DNA of 64,000 nucleotides from Nitrosococcus halophilus Nc 4 (lineage in GTDB: Bacteria > Pseudomonadota > Gammaproteobacteria > Nitrosococcales > Nitrosococcaceae), in assembly GCF_000024725.1 (NCBI RefSeq), contig NC_013960.1, forward strand, positions 3,520,001-3,584,000, in the 5' to 3' direction. The translations under genes and the position numbers were made by a program. Positions 54,627 to 64,000 of this stretch are shown one piece after another. How positions within the stretch are numbered: position 1 is the stretch's first letter; each line of letters begins with the position of its first letter. The notes under the pieces are model-generated. The model was not told where the DNA came from and did not search any database. It saw only the letters and a program-made list of their open reading frames with translations.

Positions 54627-55940
54627 TTACTGAGGATCACCGGGATCCTTCACCCGGCCTGCCTCCCTGGCAACGGCGCGATAGCCAATATCGGTCCGGT
54701 AGTAGGCTTCCTTCCAGGTAATTTGCTGAACAAGGGCATAGGCGGTTGCTTGGGCCTGAGTTACCGAATCACCGAGACCGCAGACGCAAAGGACACGGCC
54801 TCCAGCCGTCACGATGCGGCCCTCTTTTTCGGCCGTACCCCCATGAAATACTTTGCTATCCTCACGCTCCGGGGCGGGTAAGCCATAGATAGGATCACCA
54901 ACAGGATAGGAACCCGGGTAGCCCTTCGCCGCCATCACTACGCCCAAGGCTGCGCGGGAATCCCAGGTCACATCGACCTCATGTAAGCGCCCTTCCAAGG
55001 CGGCCTGGCATAACGCCACTAAATCCGACCGCAACCGCATCATGATAGGCTGGGCTTCCGGATCTCCAAAACGGCAATTGTACTCTAGCACCCTGGGAGA
55101 CCCATCCTCAGCAATCATCAGCCCGGCATATAAAAATCCTCGATAAGGATATCCTTCTTCGGCCATCCCTCGCACGGTGGGCACGATCACTTCCTGCATG
55201 ACCCGCTTGTGAACCGCCTCTGTCACCACCGGTGCCGGAGAATAAGCTCCCATTCCCCCCGTATTAGGCCCCGTGTCTCCACGATCACGAGCCTTATGAT
55301 CCTGAGAGCTGGCCAAAGGCAAGATGTGTTCACCATCAGTCAAGACAATGAAACTGACTTCTTCACCTCTTAAAAACTCTTCTACCACTACCCGGCGGCC
55401 GGCCTCGCCAAAGGCCCCGCCCGCCAACATGCCATGAACCGCATCAATGGCTTCCTGCTCGGTCTGGGCCACCACCACACCCTTGCCCGCCGCCAAGCCA
55501 TCGGCTTTTACCACAATGGGAGCGCCCTGCATTTTTATGTAAGCGACGGCCGATTCCACCTCGCTAAAAGTCCGGTAACGGGCCGTTGGAATCCCGCAAC
55601 GCATTAGAAAATCTTTGGCGAAGGATTTAGCGCCTTCTAGGCGGGCAGCTTCGCGATGGGGTCCCAAGCAGCCTAGCCCAGCCTCCTCAAAAGCATCCAC
55701 AATCCCCAACACTAAGGGAGCTTCTGGTCCCACCACGGTCAATCCGATTTGCTCTGCTGAAGCAAAAGCCACCAGGGCCGGGATATTATCCGGTTTAATG
55801 GCGACATTTTCCAATTTAGGCTCCAATGCGGTCCCGGCATTACCTGGCGCCACATAAACCCGATCAACCTTGGGTGACTGGGCCAGCTTCCAGGCAAGGG
55901 CATGCTCGCGACCCCCTCCCCCAATCACCAAAACCTTCAT
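54627..55940 (-). CDS. purD: phosphoribosylamine-glycine ligase
   Basis: Purine synthesis step 2, ATP-grasp enzyme of about 437 residues. Features are VLVIGGGGREHALAWKL, VGPEAPLVLGIVDAFE, VKADGLAAGKGVVVA, the ATP-grasp segment VEEFLRGEEVSFIVL, DRGDTGPNTGGMGAYSP and EYNCRFGDPEAQ. The ATG at 55940 is chosen by family length; another ATG lies at 55955 and neither has a strong ribosome site. No purH is adjacent in this window. Confidence 0.95.
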   Translation of the reverse strand: MKVLVIGGGGREHALAWKLAQSPKVDRVYVAPGNAGTALEPKLENVAIKPDNIPALVAFASAEQIGLTVVGPEAPLVLGIVDAFEEAGLGCLGPHREAARLEGAKSFAKDFLMRCGIPTARYRTFSEVESAVAYIKMQGAPIVVKADGLAAGKGVVVAQTEQEAIDAVHGMLAGGAFGEAGRRVVVEEFLRGEEVSFIVLTDGEHILPLASSQDHKARDRGDTGPNTGGMGAYSPAPVVTEAVHKRVMQEVIVPTVRGMAEEGYPYRGFLYAGLMIAEDGSPRVLEYNCRFGDPEAQPIMMRLRSDLVALCQAALEGRLHEVDVTWDSRAALGVVMAAKGYPGSYPVGDPIYGLPAPEREDSKVFHGGTAEKEGRIVTAGGRVLCVCGLGDSVTQAQATAYALVQQITWKEAYYRTDIGYRAVAREAGRVKDPGDPQ

Positions 55941-56131
55941 ATTTGACTGCACCATCTGTTAAAAAAATGTGCAAATAATAGCCCAGGAAAGCTCAAAGCC
56001 CAAATGGGCAATGCTAAAATAACCACCAAACGCCTTCTCAACTCCCTTGAAAAGAGCCTCTCATCAAAGTTTGATGAAATATGGGCTAGCCGTTGCAAGG
56101 AACCGCACAATCCTTTATTGTCACAGAACAG

Positions 56132-58157
<2,026 letters not shown>

Positions 58158-58186
58158 TCTCTTCGCTTTTCTCAACGGGACCGAGA

Positions 58187-58212
58187 GGATGGGGTCCGGG
58201 AGGACTCCATCC
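58187..58212 (+). terminator. hairpin after thiC
   Basis: GGATGGGGTCC and GGACTCCATCC pair over 11 positions (one G-T) with a GGGA loop. It lies 29 bases after the thiC stop and is followed by a short T-rich piece; a likely transcription end or mRNA 3' protection element. Confidence 0.6.
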
Positions 58213-58296
58213 CCTTATTGCTAAGAGCAGCCGTCACCACGTCCCTCTCCTGCCACAACCACGCGGTGCCCCGCACGCCACACGAAATTGCTACTG

Positions 58297-58692
58297 TTAA
58301 AACGGCTTCTGAGTCTCCCACAAGCGCTCTAGACGCCTTAAGGTAGTCCCAGCAGGGGTACGGGCCAGCAGATACCCTCCGACGATCCCCGAAACATTGG
58401 CGAGCATATCCCCATATTCAAAGTACCGATAGCCCACCACATCTTGCAAAATTTCTAAAACCGCTCCTAAAGCCGCCAGGAAAAGACCAAAAAAACCATG
58501 GAGTCGCAAAGGATAAGCCTGACTAAACCACCAAGCCAACAACCCATAGGTGAGAAAGTGTCCAAACTTATCTTGTGCCGGAACCCCTAACCTCACCTCC
58601 GCAAGTGACGGAGTAAGGCTTAAATAAACCACGCCAACGACCAACAACCATCCCACCCAACGCCAAAATCTTGTAAACCGTAAGCGCTCCAT
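58297..58692 (-). CDS. VanZ-like small membrane protein
   Basis: 131 residues with four hydrophobic helices. The pattern DKFGHFLTYGLLAWWFS then GYRYFEYGDMLANVSG is typical of VanZ-like (DUF family) proteins. The conserved acidic residues in QDVVGYRYFEYGDML sit at a membrane edge. Function in Gram-negative bacteria is unknown. Eight bases separate it from mutH on the same strand. Confidence 0.8.
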   Translation of the reverse strand: MERLRFTRFWRWVGWLLVVGVVYLSLTPSLAEVRLGVPAQDKFGHFLTYGLLAWWFSQAYPLRLHGFFGLFLAALGAVLEILQDVVGYRYFEYGDMLANVSGIVGGYLLARTPAGTTLRRLERLWETQKPF

Positions 58693-58700
58693 TGCCCATT

Positions 58701-59396
58701 TTACCTCTCGGAAAAAGACCCGGTAGCGTAATAACGCCCTAACAAGGTGGTTGTAAAACCGGAACGCAGATAAAAGCCGCGGGGAAGGGTCAAAACCGGC
58801 TCGCCATTGGTCCCAATCCCCTCACAGAGGGCACGTCCATTAGCGGCCTTGGGGCGTATCTGGAGATAAACGCCATGGTGAGCCGTAATACTTTCCAATT
58901 GCCCTAGGCAAACCATCTCCATCAACTCTTCCCAATCCGCCCTCAGAATAGCTTCTTCCTCAGCGCTGGGGCTCCACAGCAAGGCCATGCCTACCCGACG
59001 TTCTGACAGCGGCACCCCAGTATCAGCTTCCACAGGCACCCATAGCACCCGGCTTAGCTTACGCCGGACCCAACTGGTCTCCCAGCAGATATCGAAGCCC
59101 GTGAGCGGCACGGTACAGACATAGGTGGATTCTTTAGGCCGGCCATCTGCCCGTAGCGGAAGGGTCTTCATTTCCACGCCCAAATGGGGAAAATCCGGGG
59201 CGGCTTGGGAGCCCGAAGTGGCCCCCAGGGCGAGTTCCAGCAACTCTCCTACCCACCCTTTGGCGCGCCGCAAATTCCCAGGCATCCGCCGACCCAAATG
59301 GGCCGCGATCTGGCCAAGGGGCAGTCCAGCCAATGCCTGGACCCGTGCCAAAACCTCGTCCTCACTGGTAGGGGGAGCAATAGAAAATACCGCCAT
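58701..59396 (-). CDS. mutH: DNA mismatch repair endonuclease MutH
   Basis: Nicks the unmethylated strand at hemimethylated GATC. 231 residues. The catalytic Asp/Glu/Lys lie in DFPHLGVEMKT. Other family strings are KGWVGELLELALGA, LTGFDICWETSWVRRKL, RVLWVPVEAD, LLWSPSAEEE and ITAHHGVYLQIRPKAA. The ATG at 59396 (MAVFSIAPPTSED) gives the usual length; the frame runs open to 59510 without a better start. Dam (7.7 kb) and MutL (15.7 kb) are in the same window. Confidence 0.95.
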   Translation of the reverse strand: MAVFSIAPPTSEDEVLARVQALAGLPLGQIAAHLGRRMPGNLRRAKGWVGELLELALGATSGSQAAPDFPHLGVEMKTLPLRADGRPKESTYVCTVPLTGFDICWETSWVRRKLSRVLWVPVEADTGVPLSERRVGMALLWSPSAEEEAILRADWEELMEMVCLGQLESITAHHGVYLQIRPKAANGRALCEGIGTNGEPVLTLPRGFYLRSGFTTTLLGRYYATGSFSER

Positions 59397-59493
59397 AGGG
59401 GCCCAGTATGGGCAACAATGGGAGTCCTGTCGAGACCCTACTGGCCCATGCATGATAGGATATTTGCCTAGGAAAATTTGCTGCTCATTAGTA

Positions 59494-60420
59494 ATGAAAG
59501 CACTGGTCATTGAAAATCTACAAAAGATCTATGGTAACCATTCCGTGGCCCTCAAGGGAATCGATCTGGAGGTGGAGCAAGGAGATTTCTTTGCCCTACT
59601 AGGCCCCAATGGGGCGGGTAAATCCACTACCATTGGCATTATTTCCTCCCTGGTGACCAAGAGCGCCGGCAAAGTCACCGTCTTTGGCATGGACCTCGGG
59701 CGGGCACCGGAAGAAGCCAAACGGATCATTGGCCTCGTTCCCCAAGAGTTCAACTGCAATGGCTTCGAAAAGGTCTTTGATATCCTCGTCACGCAGGCGG
59801 GATATTATGGAATCGAGCCTAAAATCGCCGGCGCCCGGGCCGAACAGCGACTAAAGCAGTTGGGACTGTGGGATAAGCGCAACGAATGCGCCCGCACCCT
59901 TTCTGGGGGAATGAAGCGCCGCCTGATGATTGCGCGCGCCCTCGTTCATGAACCCCAACTCTTAATCCTGGATGAACCCACTGCCGGCGTGGATATCGAA
60001 TTGCGCCGTTCCATGTGGCAATTCCTCCAGGAAATCAACGCCATGGGCACCACGATCATCTTAACGACCCATTATCTGGAAGAAGCCGAGCAACTCTGCC
60101 GCAACATTGCCATCATTGACCGCGGCACCATCATTGAGCACGGCCCCATGAAAACCTTATTGGCCAAACTCAACCGGGAAACCTTCATCCTCTATCTCAA
60201 AGAACCCCTGAATTTTGCGCCCACTATCCCTAATTATCCCCTTCACCGCGTAGATGACACGACTTTGGAGGCGGAAGTGCGCAAGGAAGATGATCTCAAT
60301 ACCCTTTTTGAGGCCCTTTCCAAGGAAGGGATTCGGGTGCTGAGTATGCGGAACAAGGCCAATCGGCTAGAAGAACTCTTTATCGACCTTATCACCACCA
60401 ACGGTACCCTTGCTGCATGA
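59494..60420 (+). CDS. ABC transporter ATP-binding protein (YadG-like)
   Basis: 308 residues of the ABC-2 drug/polysaccharide exporter class. Walker A is GPNGAGKST, Q-loop LVPQEFNCN, signature LSGGMKRR and Walker B LLILDEPTAGVD. The C-terminal ~80 residues are the extension usual in YadG/CcmA-type proteins. The ATG at 59494 gives MKALVIENLQKIYG. Its stop overlaps the permease start by four bases (ATGA). Substrate unknown. Confidence 0.93.
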   Translation: MKALVIENLQKIYGNHSVALKGIDLEVEQGDFFALLGPNGAGKSTTIGIISSLVTKSAGKVTVFGMDLGRAPEEAKRIIGLVPQEFNCNGFEKVFDILVTQAGYYGIEPKIAGARAEQRLKQLGLWDKRNECARTLSGGMKRRLMIARALVHEPQLLILDEPTAGVDIELRRSMWQFLQEINAMGTTIILTTHYLEEAEQLCRNIAIIDRGTIIEHGPMKTLLAKLNRETFILYLKEPLNFAPTIPNYPLHRVDDTTLEAEVRKEDDLNTLFEALSKEGIRVLSMRNKANRLEELFIDLITTNGTLAA

Positions 60421-61193
60421 GCCGCGCCCAACGCCACTATATTGCCTTTAAAACCCTGGTATTCAAGGAAATCCGGCGCTTTACCCGTATCTGGATCCAA
60501 ACCCTATTGCCGCCGGCGGTGACCATGGCTTTGTATTTCATTATCTTCGGCAACCTCATTGGATCTCGCATTGGCCCCATGGAAGGATTCAGCTATATGG
60601 AGTACATCGCTCCTGGTCTCATTATGATGGCGGTCATCACCCATTCTTATTCCAACGTGGTGTCCTCCTTTTTCAGTTCAAAGTTCCAACACTACGTTGA
60701 GGAACTACTGGTCTCGCCAACCCCCAATAGTATTATTTTGGCGGGCTATGTGGTGGGCGGCGCGGCGCGAGGACTCATGGTCGGAGTGATTGTTTTGCTC
60801 ATCTCCCTCTTTTTCACCCATCTGAAGGTAGAACACCCCTTGATTACCTGTAGCATCGTTGTGCTAACCGCCATTGTGTTCGCCCTGGGAGGGTTTATCA
60901 ACGCTATCTTCGCCAACAACTTTGACGATATCTCCATCGTCCCCAATTTCGTGCTTACCCCCCTCACCTATCTGGGAGGCGTGTTTTATTCCATTAATCT
61001 GATGCCGGAATTCGGCCAGACGATTTCCCTATTTAACCCCATTCTCTATATGGTCAACGCCTTCCGCTATGGCATTTTGGGGGTCTCGGATATCGACATT
61101 CGAACTGCTTTTGCAATTATCCTAATATTCCTGGCAGGGCTAGCTAGCTTTGCCCTCTACTTATTGCACAAAGGAGTGGGGATCCGAAGCTAA
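60417..61193 (+). CDS. ABC-2 type transporter permease (YadH-like)
   Basis: 258 residues with about six membrane helices. It begins with a cytoplasmic amphipathic stretch (FKTLVFKEIRRFTRIW) and contains the ABC-2 signature region NFVLTPLTYLGGVFYSINLMP. It overlaps the ATPase gene by four bases, so the two form one transporter. It resembles E. coli YadH. Exported substrate unknown. Confidence 0.93.
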   Translation: MSRAQRHYIAFKTLVFKEIRRFTRIWIQTLLPPAVTMALYFIIFGNLIGSRIGPMEGFSYMEYIAPGLIMMAVITHSYSNVVSSFFSSKFQHYVEELLVSPTPNSIILAGYVVGGAARGLMVGVIVLLISLFFTHLKVEHPLITCSIVVLTAIVFALGGFINAIFANNFDDISIVPNFVLTPLTYLGGVFYSINLMPEFGQTISLFNPILYMVNAFRYGILGVSDIDIRTAFAIILIFLAGLASFALYLLHKGVGIRS

Positions 61194-61220
61194 CTGACGT
61201 CCCTCTCGCCTGCCATCCGG

Positions 61221-62054
61221 ATGTCCCCCCTGGAGTATTACACCGTCCGCCGCTTAAATCCCTATCTGGGGGTTCTTCAGGTGATTGATGCCGGCAGGGT
61301 GCGGGTCTATTCCAGCGAGGGTAAAACCTGGCGGCCACGTCGGGTGGCAGGTAGCGAACGTTTTTGGTCCGAGGCGGATACCGGCGGCAACGGCTATGGT
61401 CGTGCCGAAGTATCCAAAGAAGCCATCGCCAAAGCCCTCGAGTATCATCCCCCTCTCCCCTTTCCCTCCGGTGACCACTTTGAATTGTGGCTATTGCGCA
61501 AGGAAACCGGCTTACCTCTGGCACTGCTCAACAGCTGTCACTGGGAACAGGATATGGAAGAAGTCGCCGTTCCCACCTGGCGGGCATTTCCTCCGGGCGA
61601 CACGGCCTTTGAAGTTCCTGGTCTCGCTGCCACTCGCGGGGCGCGCCACCGGGAAATGCTGGAATGGTGGGTCAACGACGCCGCCCGGCCTCTGCCCGCC
61701 GCCCAATGGTTCTGGCGTGATCCCCGTGGTGAAGGCACCGGACTGGGCGGACTCCGGATCGAACCCCAGTGGCAGGGACGTATCCTGCCTGCCGCAGCAT
61801 TCCCAGAATTATTGATTGACGAGCACTGGGAAACGGAGGAAGCTGCCCTCTTAGTCCGGGGCTATCATGACTGGCACGGGGCACTGCTCCTGGCCCATGC
61901 CAACCTGTCGCGGCACACTCGACAACGGTTGGAGCGGGCCGCCCAGCAAAGACCGGATATGTTATTGGAAAGCTACCTTCTGCTCCCCGAAGTTCTGGAC
62001 CCTGAGGCTTTAGAGGTGGCCTTGGTGGCCGCCCGACTCATGCAAGCATTATAA
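61221..62054 (+). CDS. uncharacterised 277-residue protein
   Basis: I do not recognise this protein. No signal peptide or membrane helix is visible. It is rich in Trp, Arg and Glu. It has a beta-like N-terminus (YYTVRRLNPYLGVLQVIDAG), a middle with LPLALLNSCHWEQD and VPTWRAFPPGD, and helices at the end (RQRLERAAQQRPDMLLESYLLL). It begins 27 bases after the transporter permease on the same strand and precedes uppP by 31 bases, so cotranscription is likely. Codon use looks like its neighbours. Confidence 0.8.
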   Translation: MSPLEYYTVRRLNPYLGVLQVIDAGRVRVYSSEGKTWRPRRVAGSERFWSEADTGGNGYGRAEVSKEAIAKALEYHPPLPFPSGDHFELWLLRKETGLPLALLNSCHWEQDMEEVAVPTWRAFPPGDTAFEVPGLAATRGARHREMLEWWVNDAARPLPAAQWFWRDPRGEGTGLGGLRIEPQWQGRILPAAAFPELLIDEHWETEEAALLVRGYHDWHGALLLAHANLSRHTRQRLERAAQQRPDMLLESYLLLPEVLDPEALEVALVAARLMQAL

Positions 62055-62085
62055 TTAACTCATTGAAATAAAGGGGGGGTATCCG

Positions 62086-62883
62086 GTGGAACTTATCCAT
62101 ATTTTGGCGCTTGCCATCCTGCAGGGACTGACGGAATTTCTCCCTATTTCCAGTTCCGCCCATCTTATTCTCCTCCCCGTGCTAGCGGGCTGGAACGACC
62201 AAGGGATTGCCTTTGACGTGGCCGTTCACCTGGGAACCCTCACCGCCGTCATCACCTACTTCCGGATTGAGCTAACCAAGATAACGCGGGATTGGTTGCA
62301 CTCCCTCACTTCAGGCCAAATGATTGGGGAAAGCCGCCTGGCCTGGGCTATTCTCCTTGGCACCGTACCAGTCGGGTTAATCGGCATAACCCTCACCGAA
62401 ACAACCCAAGAGTCCCTCCGCTCCCCCCTGGTCATTGCCTGGAGCACGGTAGGTTTTGGCCTCCTCCTGGCCTATGCGGACAGCGTGGGAAAACGGCAAC
62501 GAGACGAGTATACCTTAAGCTGGCACGATGTCCTTTTCATCGGCTTTGCTCAAGTCCTGGCCCTGATTCCGGGCACCTCCCGTTCTGGCATCACTATCAC
62601 AGCCGGCTTGCTGTTAGGGCTGACCCGTGAAGGAGCCGCAAGGTTTTCCTTCCTGTTGGCCATCCCCGTGATTCTTCTTGCCGGGGCACTGGCGACCTTA
62701 GATCTCTTGGATCGAACTGAACCTGTCGATTGGGAAGCTTTGGCCCTGGGCACCTTTATCTCAGGTCTCTGCGCCTATACCTGTATTCACTATTTCCTCA
62801 AATTTCTTCAGCGTATGGGCATGCTTCCCTTCGTGGTATACCGATTGCTATTAGGCGGTCTATTATTTTACCTATTTTTATAA
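62086..62883 (+). CDS. uppP: undecaprenyl-diphosphatase UppP (BacA)
   Basis: Membrane enzyme recycling the C55 lipid carrier for cell-wall synthesis. 265 residues and about eight helices. Signature segments are LQGLTEFLPISSSAHL with DVAVHLGTL, and PGTSRSGITITAGLLLGL with its essential Ser/Arg. It starts with a GTG at 62086 preceded by GGGGGGT. Likely bacitracin tolerance as in the family. Confidence 0.96.
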   Translation: MELIHILALAILQGLTEFLPISSSAHLILLPVLAGWNDQGIAFDVAVHLGTLTAVITYFRIELTKITRDWLHSLTSGQMIGESRLAWAILLGTVPVGLIGITLTETTQESLRSPLVIAWSTVGFGLLLAYADSVGKRQRDEYTLSWHDVLFIGFAQVLALIPGTSRSGITITAGLLLGLTREGAARFSFLLAIPVILLAGALATLDLLDRTEPVDWEALALGTFISGLCAYTCIHYFLKFLQRMGMLPFVVYRLLLGGLLFYLFL

Positions 62884-62986
62884 GATACTCAGCTTGAGAA
62901 AGGGCTGCTGTATTGACAGTTTATGCAGCAGGCCATAAAATTTCCTGTTTTTTTAGGCCCTCAGCCAATTGCTGGAGCGATAACGG

Positions 62987-63415
62987 ATGAAAACCTTCAG
63001 TGCCAAACCCGAAGAAGTACGGCGCGACTGGTATCTAGTGGATGCCGATGGCAAAACCCTGGGGCGCTTGGCAAGCGAGATTGCCCGGCGTCTGCGAGGC
63101 AAACATAAAGCTACTTACACCCCCCATGTCGATACCGGGGATTACATTGTGGTGGTCAACGCGAAAAAAATTCGCTTTACAGGTAGGAAATTAGTTCAGA
63201 AACGCTATTATCGGCATACCGGCTATCCTGGTGGGATTAAATCACTCACCCTAGAGCAACTTCTCGAAAAAGCCCCAGAGCAGGCCATAGAGATAGCCGT
63301 TAAGGGCATGTTGCCAAAAAACCCCTTGGGCCGCGCAATGTTCCGCAAACTCAAGGTCTATAGGGGCGGCGAACATCCCCATACTGCCCAACAACCCCTA
63401 CCCTTAAAGATTTAA
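62987..63415 (+). CDS. rplM: 50S ribosomal protein L13
   Basis: 142 residues with the L13 signature from [15 protein letters not shown] through [16 protein letters not shown] to [23 protein letters not shown] at 62987. The usual rplM-rpsI pair follows; the region 62884-62986 should hold the promoter and any L13 autoregulatory leader, but I cannot define one. Confidence 0.98.
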   Translation: MKTFSAKPEEVRRDWYLVDADGKTLGRLASEIARRLRGKHKATYTPHVDTGDYIVVVNAKKIRFTGRKLVQKRYYRHTGYPGGIKSLTLEQLLEKAPEQAIEIAVKGMLPKNPLGRAMFRKLKVYRGGEHPHTAQQPLPLKI

Positions 63416-63433
63416 AATTTGAGCATCTAAACC

Positions 63434-63823
63434 ATGGCAGAGACATATTACGCGACCGGCCGCCGCAAAACTTCCACCGCCCGTGTCTACTTGACCAGCG
63501 GTAGCGGCAACATCCTTATCAATAACCGTAGCATTGAAGATTATTTCGGCAGGGAAACCGCACGGATGATTGTCCGCCAGCCCCTAGAACTTGCGGAATT
63601 AGACGAGAAATTAGACACACGGATTTTCGTCCATGGGGGTGGGAATAGCGGTCAAGCTGGCGCCATTCGCCATGGCATTGCCCGGGCTCTGGTGAACTAT
63701 GACGAAACCCTCAAACCCGAACTGCGTAAGGCAGGTTATATTACCCGGGATGCCAGGGCTGTAGAGCGCAAGAAAATTGGCCTCCACAAGGCCCGCAAGG
63801 CACCCCAATACTCCAAGCGTTAA
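63434..63823 (+). CDS. rpsI: 30S ribosomal protein S9
   Basis: 129 residues. It begins [19 protein letters not shown] and ends [17 protein letters not shown], with the basic C-terminal tail that reaches the P-site tRNA. It lies 18 bases after rplM. The tRNA-Gln gene follows 10 bases after the stop and may be in the same transcript. Confidence 0.98.
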   Translation: MAETYYATGRRKTSTARVYLTSGSGNILINNRSIEDYFGRETARMIVRQPLELAELDEKLDTRIFVHGGGNSGQAGAIRHGIARALVNYDETLKPELRKAGYITRDARAVERKKIGLHKARKAPQYSKR

Positions 63824-63833
63824 CGGTTTGTCT

Positions 63834-63907
63834 TGGGGGATCGTCTAGTGGTAGGACAGCGGACTCTGACTCCGTCAACCTAGGTTCGAATCCTAGTCCC
63901 CCAGCCA
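63834..63907 (+). tRNA. tRNA-Gln, anticodon CUG
   Basis: Cloverleaf of 74 bases. The acceptor stem TGGGGGA pairs with TCCCCCA, followed by G and an encoded CCA. The anticodon loop is CTCTGAC with CTG at positions 34-36. The T-arm is CCTAGGTTCGAATCCTAGG-like. The weak first pair is typical of tRNA-Gln. Confidence 0.96.
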
Positions 63908-63915
63908 AGGAAAGC

Positions 63916-63941
63916 AAAGGCCCGCAGTAATGCGGGCCTTT
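63916..63941 (+). terminator. terminator after tRNA-Gln
   Basis: AAAGGCCCGCA and TGCGGGCCTTT form a perfect 11-bp stem with a GTAA tetraloop, followed by TATT. Probably ends the rplM-rpsI-tRNA-Gln transcript. The remaining 59 bases show nothing I can call. Confidence 0.9.
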
Positions 63942-64000
63942 ATTCGTTGAGCGACATGTTAGGCTTACCCTGCGCTAATGCTCTAAGAACTGCCTTGGGT

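Overview
The window looks like a chromosomal segment of a chemolithoautotrophic gammaproteobacterium of the order Chromatiales. My best guess is an ammonia oxidiser of the genus Nitrosococcus. The genus is an inference from protein style, gene order and the mix of Calvin-cycle genes with ordinary gammaproteobacterial housekeeping genes; no ammonia-oxidation gene lies in the window. About 60 genes are packed closely on both strands.

1-20.5 kb is housekeeping. A minus-strand ftsK-lolA-rarA block carries an 18-bp tandem repeat array inside ftsK. Then come alanine dehydrogenase, thioredoxin reductase, Dam methylase, a small cytochrome c, an M48 protease and oligoribonuclease. The order queG / nnr-tsaE-amiB-mutL resembles the enterobacterial yjeS-yjeFE-amiB-mutL region. 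It ends at a large GGDEF/EAL gene broken by an exact 25-bp tandem duplication.

20.8-32.7 kb is the carbon-fixation core. CbbR is divergent from a form IA (green-type) RuBisCO operon cbbL-cbbS-cbbQ-cbbO. Next is a scar: a truncated TiaS-like gene, a 92-bp MITE-like element, and a decayed TonB-dependent receptor that has lost both ends and carries a frameshift. A second, red-type form IC RuBisCO operon follows directly, cbbL-cbbS-cbbX plus a 120-residue protein I do not recognise. Each RuBisCO therefore has its own activase type beside it: CbbQO for IA and CbbX for IC.

33-40.2 kb is a minus-strand Calvin/glycolysis cluster, tkt-gap-pgk-pyk-fba, convergent with the RuBisCO operons. Phosphoribulokinase lies apart at 53.7 kb next to tsaC. 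The two RuBisCO modules, this cluster and prkB supply the carboxylation step, phosphoglycerate reduction and part of the regeneration phase.

40.3-52.8 kb holds dapB, the heat-shock operon hrcA-grpE-dnaK-dnaJ with a perfect CIRCE operator overlapping the end of dnaQ, then rnhA, a YafS-like methyltransferase, a TetR-family regulator, a DUF457 membrane protein, a class 1 dihydroorotate dehydrogenase, trmL and hemF. 52.8-64 kb holds a long imperfect palindrome, tsaC, prkB, purD, a TPP riboswitch with thiC, a VanZ-like protein, mutH, an ABC-2 exporter pair, an unrecognised 277-residue protein, uppP, rplM-rpsI and tRNA-Gln.

Dam, MutH and a MutL without the usual endonuclease motif all occur here, which fits methyl-directed mismatch repair of the E. 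coli type. The main points for follow-up are the double RuBisCO locus with its scar and unknown gene, the tandem-duplication break in the c-di-GMP gene, the FtsK linker repeats and the structured element near 53.0 kb.
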